A stretch of 12,268 nt of DNA, taken from assembly GCA_951800155.1 (NCBI GenBank), contig CATOJL010000024.1, positions 1 through 12,268 on the forward strand, in the 5' to 3' direction. Positions 1 to 6,355 of the stretch are shown piece by piece. A program made the translations under genes and the position numbers. Positions within the stretch are counted from its first letter, which is position 1. The number at the start of each line of letters is the position of its first letter. This DNA is from an uncultured Bacilli bacterium (GTDB lineage Bacteria > Bacillota_I > Bacilli_A > RF39 > UBA660). The notes under the pieces were generated by a model, which did not search any database, was not told where the DNA came from, and saw only the letters and a program-made list of their open reading frames with translations.

Positions 1-2
1 TA

Positions 3-770
3 GTCTATTTACCAAAAGAACAGTGGATAAAAGTTCCTAATACCCATAAAGCAATTATTGATGAAAGGACATTCCAAATGGCACAACTATTGTTTCAAAG
101 TACAAAAAACCAAACAAAAAAATCATACGATTATCTTTTAAAGGGCTTACTATATTGTAAAGAATGTGGTCATAGCATAGGAGTTCAACATTTTCCAAAA
201 AGAAAAAAAGACTATACCATATGCAATTATTATCGAAAATATGGAAAGAAAAAAAATATCTGTAGTGCACATCGTTTCCCGTATGAAGAATTAGAAAAAA
301 CTATATTAGAGAGAATAAAAAAAGACTGCCTTACATATATTGATTCTGCATCTCTAACTCAAAAATTAAAATTAAAAGAAAAAACAAAACTAAATCAAGA
401 AAACTTAAATTTAAAAATTAAAGATTGCCAAAAGGAAGTCAATAAACTACAAAAACAACTTGATTTTATATATGAAGATAAATTAAATAATCTAATTGAT
501 GAAGAACAATATAAAAGAATATCCTCTTCTAAATTAAATTCCATACAGTATTTTAACACAAAACAAAGTTATTTTATAAAAGAAAAAACGAGATTACAAA
601 ATAGAAATATAGAAAAAAATATTTCAAAAATAATGGAGGATTTGCTTTCCTTAAAACATCCAACAAAAATGTTCACTTCTGCCATCATTAGAGAAATAAA
701 AATAGATAAAATGGGAAGTATCGATCTTTATTATAATGTTTGTAACCCAAAAAAAGATGAATATTTTTAA
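3..770 (+). CDS. Large serine recombinase, C-terminal part (5' end outside window)
   Basis: C-terminal 255 residues of a large serine site-specific recombinase (integrase/transposase class); the reading frame is open to the left edge, so the catalytic serine domain and most of the recombinase domain lie outside the window. The first visible residues (WIKVP, then HKAIIDERTFQ) match the end of the family's recombinase domain. A zinc-ribbon follows, with Cys at visible residues 52, 55, 74 and 87 (CKEC...C...C). A lysine/glutamate-rich coiled-coil region covers about residues 120-205. The last 35 residues (AIIREIKIDKMGSIDLYY) resemble the family's usual C-terminal strand, so this end appears intact. 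Such enzymes integrate, excise or invert DNA through a 2-bp crossover and often sit at one end of the element they move. An in-frame ATG at 78 is internal and should not be taken as the start. The gene 38 bp downstream on the same strand may be co-transcribed. Confidence 0.9.
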   Translation, partial: VYLPKEQWIKVPNTHKAIIDERTFQMAQLLFQSTKNQTKKSYDYLLKGLLYCKECGHSIGVQHFPKRKKDYTICNYYRKYGKKKNICSAHRFPYEELEKTILERIKKDCLTYIDSASLTQKLKLKEKTKLNQENLNLKIKDCQKEVNKLQKQLDFIYEDKLNNLIDEEQYKRISSSKLNSIQYFNTKQSYFIKEKTRLQNRNIEKNISKIMEDLLSLKHPTKMFTSAIIREIKIDKMGSIDLYYNVCNPKKDEYF

Positions 771-808
771 TACCTCATAAACGGAAGGAAATAAAGAAAG
801 GAAGAAAT

Positions 809-1918
809 ATGAGAAAAAAAACATGTATTTTGTTGTTAAGTCTATTTAGTATTTTTTTAAAAATACATAATGTCAATGCTAGCGATAATGGTGCATTTAA
901 AATCAATGATGAAGAATCTTTTGATGCATGTCTTGAAAATGCAAGTATTTGTCAACTTACAGATCATTTAAATATTAAAAGCAAAAAAAGAATCACACAC
1001 GATACGACCATAGACTTAAATGGTTATACAATTATAGCTGATCCATCATTGCAATTAAAATCAGGATTTTTAACTGTGGATAGAAAAGCAAAACTCACAA
1101 TTGAAGATACAAAGAAAAATGGAAAAATTTCAACAGGAAAAGAAGGAAATGTATGGGCCGCTATTCAACTGATTCAAGATAATAATAGTACAGAAGTAGC
1201 AGAACTTATTGTAAATGGTGGAACCATTGAGGGATATTACTATGGCATTGTAGGAAATGGAACAATGCACAACACAAAGATTACTATTAATGGCGGAACG
1301 ATTAAAGGTTTAAATGCAGAGGATAGTGTAGCTATTTATCACCCTCAAAAAGGAGAACTCATCATCAATAATGGTACTATTTCTGGTGGAACAGGCATTG
1401 AAATTCGTTCTGGAAATCTAACTGTCAATAATGGTACTATTTCTGGAATTGCTCCAAAATTTGTCAAAATGGTCAATACGAATGGAACCACAACAAATGG
1501 TGTTGGTATTAGTATTGCACAACATACAACTAAAAATCCAATTAAAGTTGCTATTCATAATGGAGATATTCAAGGACAATATGCATTATATGAATGGAAT
1601 CCCCATAACAATAGTCAAGAAGATTTAGCAAAAATTAATATGCACATTTATGGAGGAAATTTTACAGGTCTTGCCCAAGGTGTTCATACTGTATATAGCC
1701 AAGATTTCACACATTTTATCTCAGGAGGAAAATTCAACACGGATGTAAGCGAATACCAAGTCAGTTCTATAAATTCCGATGAAGCCTCTACCGTATTTAA
1801 GGAACAAATAGGAGAATCTAATCATGTTTTATTTCCATCCCTATGTATTCTCACTATAATAGGAATCTGTTTAGGTATCCTATATTGCAAAAGGGAAAAT
1901 TTACTATTCTTTAAATGA
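809..1918 (+). CDS. Secreted, membrane-anchored beta-helix-like surface protein
   Basis: 369-residue exported protein of unknown ligand. A signal peptide spans residues 1-24 (MRKK, hydrophobic core, VNA before SDN). Residues 25-80 end in a THDTTIDLNGYTI motif typical of bacterial right-handed beta-helix surface proteins. From about residue 95 to 310 there are repeated turns of the form NGGTI / NNGTISG / YGGNFTG / SGGKF, as in parallel beta-helix coils. The C-terminus has one hydrophobic segment (about 341-359) followed by KRENLLFFK, a stop-transfer anchor; there is no LPXTG sortase signal. The start is supported by GAAAGGAAGAAAT directly before ATG. It lies 38 bp after the recombinase gene with no promoter I can see between them, so it is probably transcribed with it and could be cargo of the same element. 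No catalytic residues are recognisable; adhesion or glycan binding is an inference from the fold only. Confidence 0.8.
   Translation: MRKKTCILLLSLFSIFLKIHNVNASDNGAFKINDEESFDACLENASICQLTDHLNIKSKKRITHDTTIDLNGYTIIADPSLQLKSGFLTVDRKAKLTIEDTKKNGKISTGKEGNVWAAIQLIQDNNSTEVAELIVNGGTIEGYYYGIVGNGTMHNTKITINGGTIKGLNAEDSVAIYHPQKGELIINNGTISGGTGIEIRSGNLTVNNGTISGIAPKFVKMVNTNGTTTNGVGISIAQHTTKNPIKVAIHNGDIQGQYALYEWNPHNNSQEDLAKINMHIYGGNFTGLAQGVHTVYSQDFTHFISGGKFNTDVSEYQVSSINSDEASTVFKEQIGESNHVLFPSLCILTIIGICLGILYCKRENLLFFK
1365..1446 (+). repeat. Direct 22-bp repeat, 60-bp period, inside the beta-helix gene
   Basis: The 22 bases starting TCAATAATGGTACTATTT occur identically at 1365-1386 and 1425-1446. The period is exactly 60 bp (20 residues), about one beta-helix coil, and both copies encode NNGTISG. 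This suggests recent duplication of a coil or gene conversion between coils. Confidence 0.85.
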
Positions 1919-1940
1919 AATCAATTTTGATTTCTTTTTT
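1917..1940 (+). terminator. Rho-independent terminator of the beta-helix gene
   Basis: GAAATCAA and TTGATTTC (1917-1924 and 1927-1934) form a perfect inverted repeat, followed by six T at 1935-1940. It overlaps the stop codon region of the surface-protein gene and the last codon of the convergent collagen-like gene. On the minus strand the same hairpin lacks a good U-tract, so it would terminate that gene less well. Confidence 0.7.
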
Positions 1941-2133
1941 AGTGCCACTTTTTATGCCTTGCAGTTGGCCCAGTGGGTCCTGTTGGCCCTCCAGCAGGTC
2001 CTTGTGGTCCTGTAGGTCCCGTTGGCCCAATTTGGCCGATACATCCATTTGGCTTACATCTAGAATCATGTTCTATTTTTTGCAATGCTTGTGAAAAATC
2101 TCCATTTCCACAATTATGATTCATACATCCCAT
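1939..2133 (-). CDS. Very short collagen-like (Gly-Pro-Thr repeat) protein
   Basis: 64 residues. A Cys/Asn-rich N-terminus (MGCMNHNCGN, further Cys at 26 and 31) leads into eight Gly-X-Y triplets at residues 33-57, mostly GPT, with one extra Gly at 48 that breaks the register. It then ends abruptly in ARHKKWH. The start is well supported: AAAGGAGGT lies 5 bases before ATG, with a plausible promoter at 2157-2185. Collagen-like proteins of Firmicutes are usually surface or spore-coat proteins with tens of triplets and a globular C-terminal domain; here both are missing, so this may be a truncated gene or a naturally small one. No signal peptide is visible. It converges on the beta-helix gene with the two stops only 20 bp apart. 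Confidence 0.7.
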   Translation of the reverse strand: MGCMNHNCGNGDFSQALQKIEHDSRCKPNGCIGQIGPTGPTGPQGPAGGPTGPTGPTARHKKWH

Positions 2134-2156
2134 TTTTTACCTCCTTTTCTAATAAT

Positions 2157-2185
2157 AGAATATGAGGAAATGAAAAAAGATACAA
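2157..2185 (-). promoter_or_regulatory. Sigma-A-like promoter of the collagen-like gene
   Basis: On the minus strand, TTGTAT (2185-2180) is separated by 17 bp from TATTCT (2162-2157); each matches the consensus at 4 of 6 positions. The spacing is ideal and the site lies about 24 bp before the start codon, downstream of the terminator at 2230-2256. Confidence 0.45.
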
Positions 2186-2229
2186 TAATGAATGTCATGG
2201 GAATTTTTAAAACTACTAAAATAGAATAC

Positions 2230-2256
2230 AAAAAAAGTCAACCGATTGGTTAGACT
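2230..2256 (-). terminator. Rho-independent terminator after the kinase/Smr operon
   Basis: Minus-strand RNA AGUC-U-AACC / GGUU-GACU (2256-2248 and 2243-2236) pairs over 8 bp with one bulged U and a 4-base loop, followed by seven U (2236-2230). The stem includes the stop codon of the upstream gene. It separates that operon from the collagen-like gene. Confidence 0.75.
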
Positions 2257-2674
2257 ATTTATTAATCATATTCATTAAATTAATTTTAAAAATATCTTTT
2301 TCTGCATGATCTCTAGATACCATAATTCCTTTATATGTTACTAACTCAGATTGATGCCCCTCAGACAAAATATCTTCTGGAGTAATTGTGTTTAACATAA
2401 TAATTTTCTCTTTTTCATACACAACATAGTGTAATTTAATATATCCATGTACTTTCGCAAAAATAGTATCTGTTGGTAATCTCAATTCATATGACTTTGT
2501 ACCACTTTTTTCATTTGTCGCCACCAATTCGCCTAGAAATTCTCCCTCTTTTAAGCGTGGATAATAATCGAAATATAACTTTTTATAAGCAAGCATATTA
2601 TATTTTTTTAACGAACGCTCTAATTTATGAAAATTATTTTCATTTACATAATCAAACAAGTACGTTTCTTTCAT
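2255..2674 (-). CDS. Hypothetical protein, unknown function
   Basis: 139 residues; I do not recognise the family. It has no signal peptide, membrane segment or Cys cluster, is rich in Lys, Glu and Tyr, and is probably a soluble cytoplasmic protein. Alternating hydrophobic stretches in the middle (TIFAKVHGYIKLHYVVYEK, about residues 69-87) suggest a mainly beta core, with a helical N-terminus (residues 10-35). GAGGTGA six bases before ATG supports the start. It is the last gene after the PfkB-like kinase and the Smr gene, 52 bp after the latter and ending in the terminator stem, so it is very likely co-transcribed with them. That link is the only clue to its role. Confidence 0.75.
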   Translation of the reverse strand: MKETYLFDYVNENNFHKLERSLKKYNMLAYKKLYFDYYPRLKEGEFLGELVATNEKSGTKSYELRLPTDTIFAKVHGYIKLHYVVYEKEKIIMLNTITPEDILSEGHQSELVTYKGIMVSRDHAEKDIFKINLMNMINK

Positions 2675-2726
2675 ACGAATTCACCTCACCATCTAGTCTT
2701 TCTCTATTAAAAGCATACCATAATTC

Positions 2727-3005
2727 CTATTTACTGTCAAACATAATTCGAACAACTGTACATCCTGTATTTCCTATTATTCCCTTATATTCCAATACAT
2801 TTCTATTTTTTCGTAGTGTCAAGTCAGTCACTTTTCTTAAGATGCCACTCCCATTTCCATGAACAATGACAACAACCTCATTTCGCATTTTCTGATTATC
2901 ACGAATAAAATCATGAATCGCTACCACTGCTGTTTGCGCATCATATCCATGCAAATCAAGTTTGGGTAGACAATCATAAAAGACAATATTATTTAAGTTC
3001 GTCAT
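2727..3005 (-). CDS. Stand-alone Smr-domain protein
   Basis: 92 residues forming a single Smr domain, the small module also found at the C-terminus of MutS2. The diagnostic LDLHG is at residues 16-20 and HGNGSGILR at 49-57, equivalent to the family's HGxGxGxLR; a closing strand TVVRIMF follows. Smr domains bind nucleic acid and many are nickases or RNA endonucleases, including mRNA cleavage at stalled ribosomes in MutS2/SmrB-type proteins. This copy lacks the ATPase and coiled-coil parts, so its substrate is open. Its ATG lies inside the end of the kinase gene (17-bp overlap, different frame), so translation is probably coupled; AAAAAGAAG just before ATG is a modest ribosome site. Confidence 0.85.
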   Translation of the reverse strand: MTNLNNIVFYDCLPKLDLHGYDAQTAVVAIHDFIRDNQKMRNEVVVIVHGNGSGILRKVTDLTLRKNRNVLEYKGIIGNTGCTVVRIMFDSK

Positions 3006-3882
3006 ACTTCTTTTTTATTTCATCATAAGCAAAAATGGAATTTCGACTACCGATTTTAGTTACCGATAATCCAGCAGTCACATTGGAAAACTTCAAAATG
3101 TCATCGATTGCCCAGTCCATAGCAATTCCATAAGTAAAAGCTCCATGAAAAATATCCCCTGCCCCTGTTGAATCTACTGTTTTCACTGTAATACCTGGCA
3201 TAACCTCTACTTTATCCTCTTTCTCATACAAGCAACCTTTATCCTCGATCGTAATGACAATATTTTTAGAAAATGTTTCTTTCATTTTTCTAAATACTGC
3301 CTCATATGTATCTTCTTTTATTTTTATATTCGTAACTGTTTCCGCAAATTCTTTCGAACATACAACATAATCAATAATACGAGCTAAACGTAAATTATCC
3401 TCTGTCACACGACCAGCATCCATAATAGAAATTGCATTTGGATACTTCTCAATGATATTTTTTGATAGTTCAAACTCATGTCCATCAACTAAAATAACAT
3501 CAGGTTCAAAGTCTAAATCTACCATTTTCAACTTTTCTGCTTCTCCTGGTCTATAAGATACAATTGTCCTTGTTCCAGACTCCACATTCGCAAAAATGAT
3601 AGAAGCAGTCGTTTCATATCCATCAAGAATACGCATATATCGTGTATCCACACCAACCTCATCTAACTCTTTTTTGATATAATTTCCATACTTATCATTC
3701 CCAACAACACCAATAAAAGTCGCCTCTATCCCCCATTTTCCAAGTAAATAAGCTGCATTACAAGCAGGGCCACCACCACATTCAAACTTTGTATCAATTC
3801 TAAGTTTTGTGTTCTCCTCTAAGAAACCACACATTGGAATTGTTGTATCATAAGAAGCATGTCCAATACATAATACTTTCAT
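2989..3882 (-). CDS. PfkB/ribokinase-family sugar or nucleoside kinase
   Basis: 297 residues, the normal length for the family, which phosphorylates sugars, nucleosides or related small molecules with ATP. The first signature is GGGPACNAA at residues 36-44 (substrate lid region), and the second is VDSTGAGDIFHGAF at 236-249, where Asp243 is the expected catalytic base and GAGD forms the anion hole. The N-terminal strand MKVLCIGHASYDTT is also typical. The GDxFHGAF form is seen in several carbohydrate kinases, but the substrate cannot be assigned from sequence. It is cytosolic, with no transporter gene beside it. AGGTGAG precedes ATG by three bases, and a good promoter (3899-3927) lies so close that the transcript leader would be about 10 bases. 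It is first in a three-gene operon with the Smr and unknown genes. Confidence 0.9.
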   Translation of the reverse strand: MKVLCIGHASYDTTIPMCGFLEENTKLRIDTKFECGGGPACNAAYLLGKWGIEATFIGVVGNDKYGNYIKKELDEVGVDTRYMRILDGYETTASIIFANVESGTRTIVSYRPGEAEKLKMVDLDFEPDVILVDGHEFELSKNIIEKYPNAISIMDAGRVTEDNLRLARIIDYVVCSKEFAETVTNIKIKEDTYEAVFRKMKETFSKNIVITIEDKGCLYEKEDKVEVMPGITVKTVDSTGAGDIFHGAFTYGIAMDWAIDDILKFSNVTAGLSVTKIGSRNSIFAYDEIKKKYDELK

Positions 3883-3898
3883 ATTCTCACCTAGTATT

Positions 3899-3927
3899 AT
3901 TATAATTTTTTTTCTAAATTTTGTCTA
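3899..3927 (-). promoter_or_regulatory. Sigma-A-like promoter of the kinase operon
   Basis: On the minus strand, TAGACA (3927-3922, 5 of 6) is 17 bp from a perfect TATAAT (3904-3899). Transcription would begin near 3892, practically at the Shine-Dalgarno AGGTGAG, giving an unusually short leader. The -35 box lies inside one arm of the inverted repeat at 3920-3960, so a protein bound there could block or recruit polymerase. Confidence 0.55.
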
Positions 3928-3960
3928 TGAAAAAAAGAATATTTTCTATGATTAGACAAA
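3920..3960. repeat. Inverted repeat TTTGTCTA/TAGACAAA over the kinase promoter -35
   Basis: Perfect 8-bp arms at 3920-3927 and 3953-3960, separated by 25 bp. One arm contains the -35 hexamer of the kinase promoter. It could be an operator or, if an upstream promoter is used, an RNA hairpin whose inner part can also pair through A- and U-runs. Confidence 0.6.
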
Positions 3961-4009
3961 TGATTTTACACCTATTTCTCTATATAGTATATTCTTTTTT
4001 CTTCTTTTT

Positions 4010-4052
4010 ATGTCTATAAATAGAAAGTTATATTTCCTCCTTGTATAGACAT
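4010..4052. repeat. Inverted repeat ATGTCTATA/TATAGACAT with Shine-Dalgarno in the loop
   Basis: Perfect 9-bp arms at 4010-4018 and 4044-4052 with a 25-base loop. On the minus strand the loop carries AAGGAGGAAAT (4042-4032), identical to the ribosome site of the FIST gene, but the next bases are ATA, not ATG, and the frame stops after five codons. A weaker promoter-like pair TAGACA, 19 bp, TATACT (minus strand, 4016-3986) starts in its distal arm. Confidence 0.6.
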
Positions 4053-4251
4053 CCATATTTTCTGTTTTCCATTTTCAAGATAAAAAGATTCAAGCCAAAC
4101 AATCCCATGTAAACTTTCAACTACTTCCTATGCTACTCTGTATGTTTAAACTCTCTATATCGTTTTTTCACTTCTTTTTGCTATACTAGAGCCTCTATCT
4201 AAAAATATCTTCTATACGGATTGAAATCATCTTATTAAATGGAAATTCCAT

Positions 4252-5340
4252 TTATATTTTTCGACTAATATTTAGTAAAATTCCCATACTACACAATGTG
4301 ATTAATAAACTAGAACCCCCATAAGATAAAAAAGGCAATGTAACTCCAGTAACAGGAATAAGTCCAACCACAACCATTAAATTTAAAATTGCCTGAAAAG
4401 AAAGTCCAAATGTAATTCCAAATGCTACATATTTTGAAAATAAATCTTCACATTTTCGGGCAATTCGAAATCCCCTATATATAATGAACAGAAAGAGTCC
4501 AACCACTAAAATAACCCCTAAAAAACCAAATTCTTCTGATATAATAGAAAAAATAAAATCGGTTTGTGGTTCAGGTAAATAAAAGTGTTTTTGTCTTGAA
4601 TTTAAAAATCCTTGCCCAAAAAGTCCTCCTGGTCCTATTGCATATAACGATTGAATAATCTGAAAACCACTTCCTAATGGATCACTCCATGGATCTAGAA
4701 AAGATAAAATTCGTTTCAAGCGATAAGGTGCCATCAAAATTAAACCAGTAATCCCTACTGCCCCTAAAATGCCTAACTTCATGAAGAATTTGAAATTTAC
4801 ACCTCCAACAAATAAAAGCCCCATAATACTCATTACAATAATCATACCTGTTCCAAAATCCGGTTGTAACATAATTAAAGCAAAGATGAAAAGTGTAATT
4901 CCCAAAATTGGTAAAACGCCTTTGATAATAGAAGATAAGTTTTTTTCATTTTTAATCAAATATTTTGAAGTGAAAAGAATTAAGGCGAGTTTTGAAAACT
5001 CACTGGGTTGAATACCAAAAGAGCCAATTCCAAACCAACTCCTACTTCCATTTCGAATCGTTCCAATTCCGGGAATTAAAACAAGAATCAGTAACAGAGT
5101 AGAGAGAAATAAAATACTATTCATTTTTTTATAGTAAAGAGAAACATCAATTTTACTTACAAATAACATAAGAAGAAAGCCAATACATAAGAATAATCCT
5201 TGATTTTTTACATACTTAAAAGGATCTGCAAATTTATATTCTGCCCAAATGGAAGAAGAGGAATAAATCATCAATACACCAAATAAAGAAATCAAAAGAA
5301 TACCGAGTACAAGGACTACATCTAGTTTTTTTTCTTTCAT
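4252..5340 (-). CDS. ftsW: FtsW/RodA/SpoVE-family peptidoglycan glycosyltransferase
   Basis: 362-residue polytopic membrane protein of the SEDS family, which polymerises lipid II into glycan strands together with a class B PBP. Family marks are GSRSWFGIG...QPSEFSKLA (98-119), LQPDFGTG with the catalytic-type Asp161, the extracellular loop YRLKRILSFLDPWSDP followed by GSGFQIIQSLYAIGPGG, LPEPQTDFIFSIISEEFG, and near the end GVTLPFLSYGGSS. About ten membrane segments are apparent, and the length is normal. The start is set by AAAGGGGGT nine bases before ATG, placed over the mraY stop (12-bp gap), so translation is probably coupled. Being paired with an FtsI/SpoVD-type PBP and MraY points to septal FtsW or sporulation SpoVE rather than RodA; sequence alone does not separate the first two. 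Confidence 0.92.
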   Translation of the reverse strand: MKEKKLDVVLVLGILLISLFGVLMIYSSSSIWAEYKFADPFKYVKNQGLFLCIGFLLMLFVSKIDVSLYYKKMNSILFLSTLLLILVLIPGIGTIRNGSRSWFGIGSFGIQPSEFSKLALILFTSKYLIKNEKNLSSIIKGVLPILGITLFIFALIMLQPDFGTGMIIVMSIMGLLFVGGVNFKFFMKLGILGAVGITGLILMAPYRLKRILSFLDPWSDPLGSGFQIIQSLYAIGPGGLFGQGFLNSRQKHFYLPEPQTDFIFSIISEEFGFLGVILVVGLFLFIIYRGFRIARKCEDLFSKYVAFGITFGLSFQAILNLMVVVGLIPVTGVTLPFLSYGGSSLLITLCSMGILLNISRKI

Positions 5341-5352
5341 ACTGTACCCCCT

Positions 5353-6345
5353 TTAAAGCCATACTCCATAAATAATGCCAAGCATTCCTCCAATAAGTCC
5401 TATAATCCAAAAAAGTTTCACAATATCTCTTTCTGCAAATCCTAATTTTTCAAAAGTGTGATGAATAGGTGCCATTGGAAAAAGTCTTTTTTTTGTCAAT
5501 TTATAATAGTATCTTTGCAAAATACAACTTACTGTTTCTAAAACAAAAACAATTCCTATAACAATTAACAAAAGTTCATGTCTTGTCAAAATGGCAATTG
5601 CGCCAATGACTGCTCCAAGAGCAAGAGAACCTGTATCCCCCATAAATATTTTAGCAGGATGGACATTGAATAAGAGAAAGCCAAGTAAAGAGCCTACTAA
5701 TAAAAAGAGAAAAAAGGCAATCTCTGTATATCCTTCTAGCCAACCAGTGGCAAGCGTTAAAATACCAAAAGTAAAAACGGCAATTGTAGAAAGACCACCT
5801 GCTAAACCATCTAGTCCATCTGTTAGATTTACAGCATTACTACTCGCTAAGAGGATAAACAAAATAAATAGACCATAAAACCAGCCAATATTCCATTTAA
5901 AATGCATGCTATGAATCCATAAAAGAGGTTCATTGTCTGCAAGCATAAACAAATAGAAAAAAAGGGTTGCAATGATGATCTGTCCCATTAATTTTTGTCC
6001 TTCACTAAGTCCTGCATTCGTTTTTCTCTTAATAATGAGATAGTCATCTAAAAAGCCAATAAATCCATAGCCAAGAAAAGTAAATAAAATGATGAGTAAA
6101 TTATAAGTAATTTCTATTTTGCCAAGTAGATAAAGAACAAACATACTTAAAAGAGGCGCTAAAATGAAAATAAGTCCCCCCATTGTTGGCGTACCTGCCT
6201 TTTTATGGTGTCGTTCTTCTAAATAAATACTTAAGGTTTGATCCATCTTTTTCTTTCGCAAATAAGGTACTAAGATAGAACCAATACAAATGGAAACTAA
6301 AAAGCCAATCATAATACAAAGGACTACTTTTGTTAGTAATAACAT
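5353..6345 (-). CDS. mraY: Phospho-N-acetylmuramoyl-pentapeptide transferase MraY
   Basis: 330-residue integral membrane enzyme that transfers phospho-MurNAc-pentapeptide from UDP to undecaprenyl phosphate, making lipid I. Family motifs in order: AGTPTMGG (50-57), FLDDYLIIKRKTNAGL with Asp100/Asp101, NAVNLTDGLDGLAGG (170-184), FMGDTGSLALG (234-244) with Asp237, and MAPIHHTFEKLG (291-302). About ten membrane helices; the length is close to the B. subtilis enzyme. The last motif reads HHT where most MraY have HHH. The ribosome site AGGAGATGA overlaps the PBP stop codon 10 bp upstream. It lies between PBP and ftsW, whereas in Bacillus murE would precede it and murD follow it. Confidence 0.95.
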   Translation of the reverse strand: MLLLTKVVLCIMIGFLVSICIGSILVPYLRKKKMDQTLSIYLEERHHKKAGTPTMGGLIFILAPLLSMFVLYLLGKIEITYNLLIILFTFLGYGFIGFLDDYLIIKRKTNAGLSEGQKLMGQIIIATLFFYLFMLADNEPLLWIHSMHFKWNIGWFYGLFILFILLASSNAVNLTDGLDGLAGGLSTIAVFTFGILTLATGWLEGYTEIAFFLFLLVGSLLGFLLFNVHPAKIFMGDTGSLALGAVIGAIAILTRHELLLIVIGIVFVLETVSCILQRYYYKLTKKRLFPMAPIHHTFEKLGFAERDIVKLFWIIGLIGGMLGIIYGVWL

Positions 6346-6355
6346 AACTCATCTC

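Larger units (their letters stand above)
3883..4251. other. 369-bp intergenic spacer between ftsW and the kinase gene
   Basis: No open reading frame of coding character. It holds the kinase promoter, two TGTCTA...TAGACA inverted repeats (3920-3960 and 4010-4052), an orphan Shine-Dalgarno (4032-4042, minus strand), and a bulged 8-bp minus-strand hairpin with arms 4183-4191 and 4153-4160. A palindrome AAATGGAA/TTCCATTT (4237-4253) spans the ftsW stop codon but has no U-tract after it. I see no clear terminator for ftsW and no riboswitch class I recognise. Confidence 0.6.

Noticed and set aside
1431..1628. Second plus-strand open frame inside the beta-helix gene
   Set aside because: It is an overlap frame of the surface-protein gene without its own ribosome site; low-complexity content follows from the repeats.
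1913..1965. Frameshifted continuation of the collagen-like protein in another minus frame (reads LQGIKSGTKKEIK then stops)
   Set aside because: Only 17 residues, not in Gly-X-Y register, and overlapping the terminator hairpin, so not good evidence for a frameshift.
2473..2862. Plus-strand open frame across the Smr and unknown genes
   Set aside because: It is antisense to two well-supported genes, has no ribosome site, and its composition mirrors them.
4153..4200. Riboswitch-like start (AGATAGAGGCTC, minus strand) in the ftsW-kinase spacer, recalling the lysine riboswitch
   Set aside because: None of the other conserved core segments of that riboswitch are present, only one bulged hairpin, and the downstream gene is a kinase with no lysine link.
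4237..4253. Palindrome AAATGGAA/TTCCATTT over the ftsW stop codon as a terminator
   Set aside because: On the minus strand it is followed by AAUAAG rather than a U-tract, and the full stem would leave a 1-base loop.
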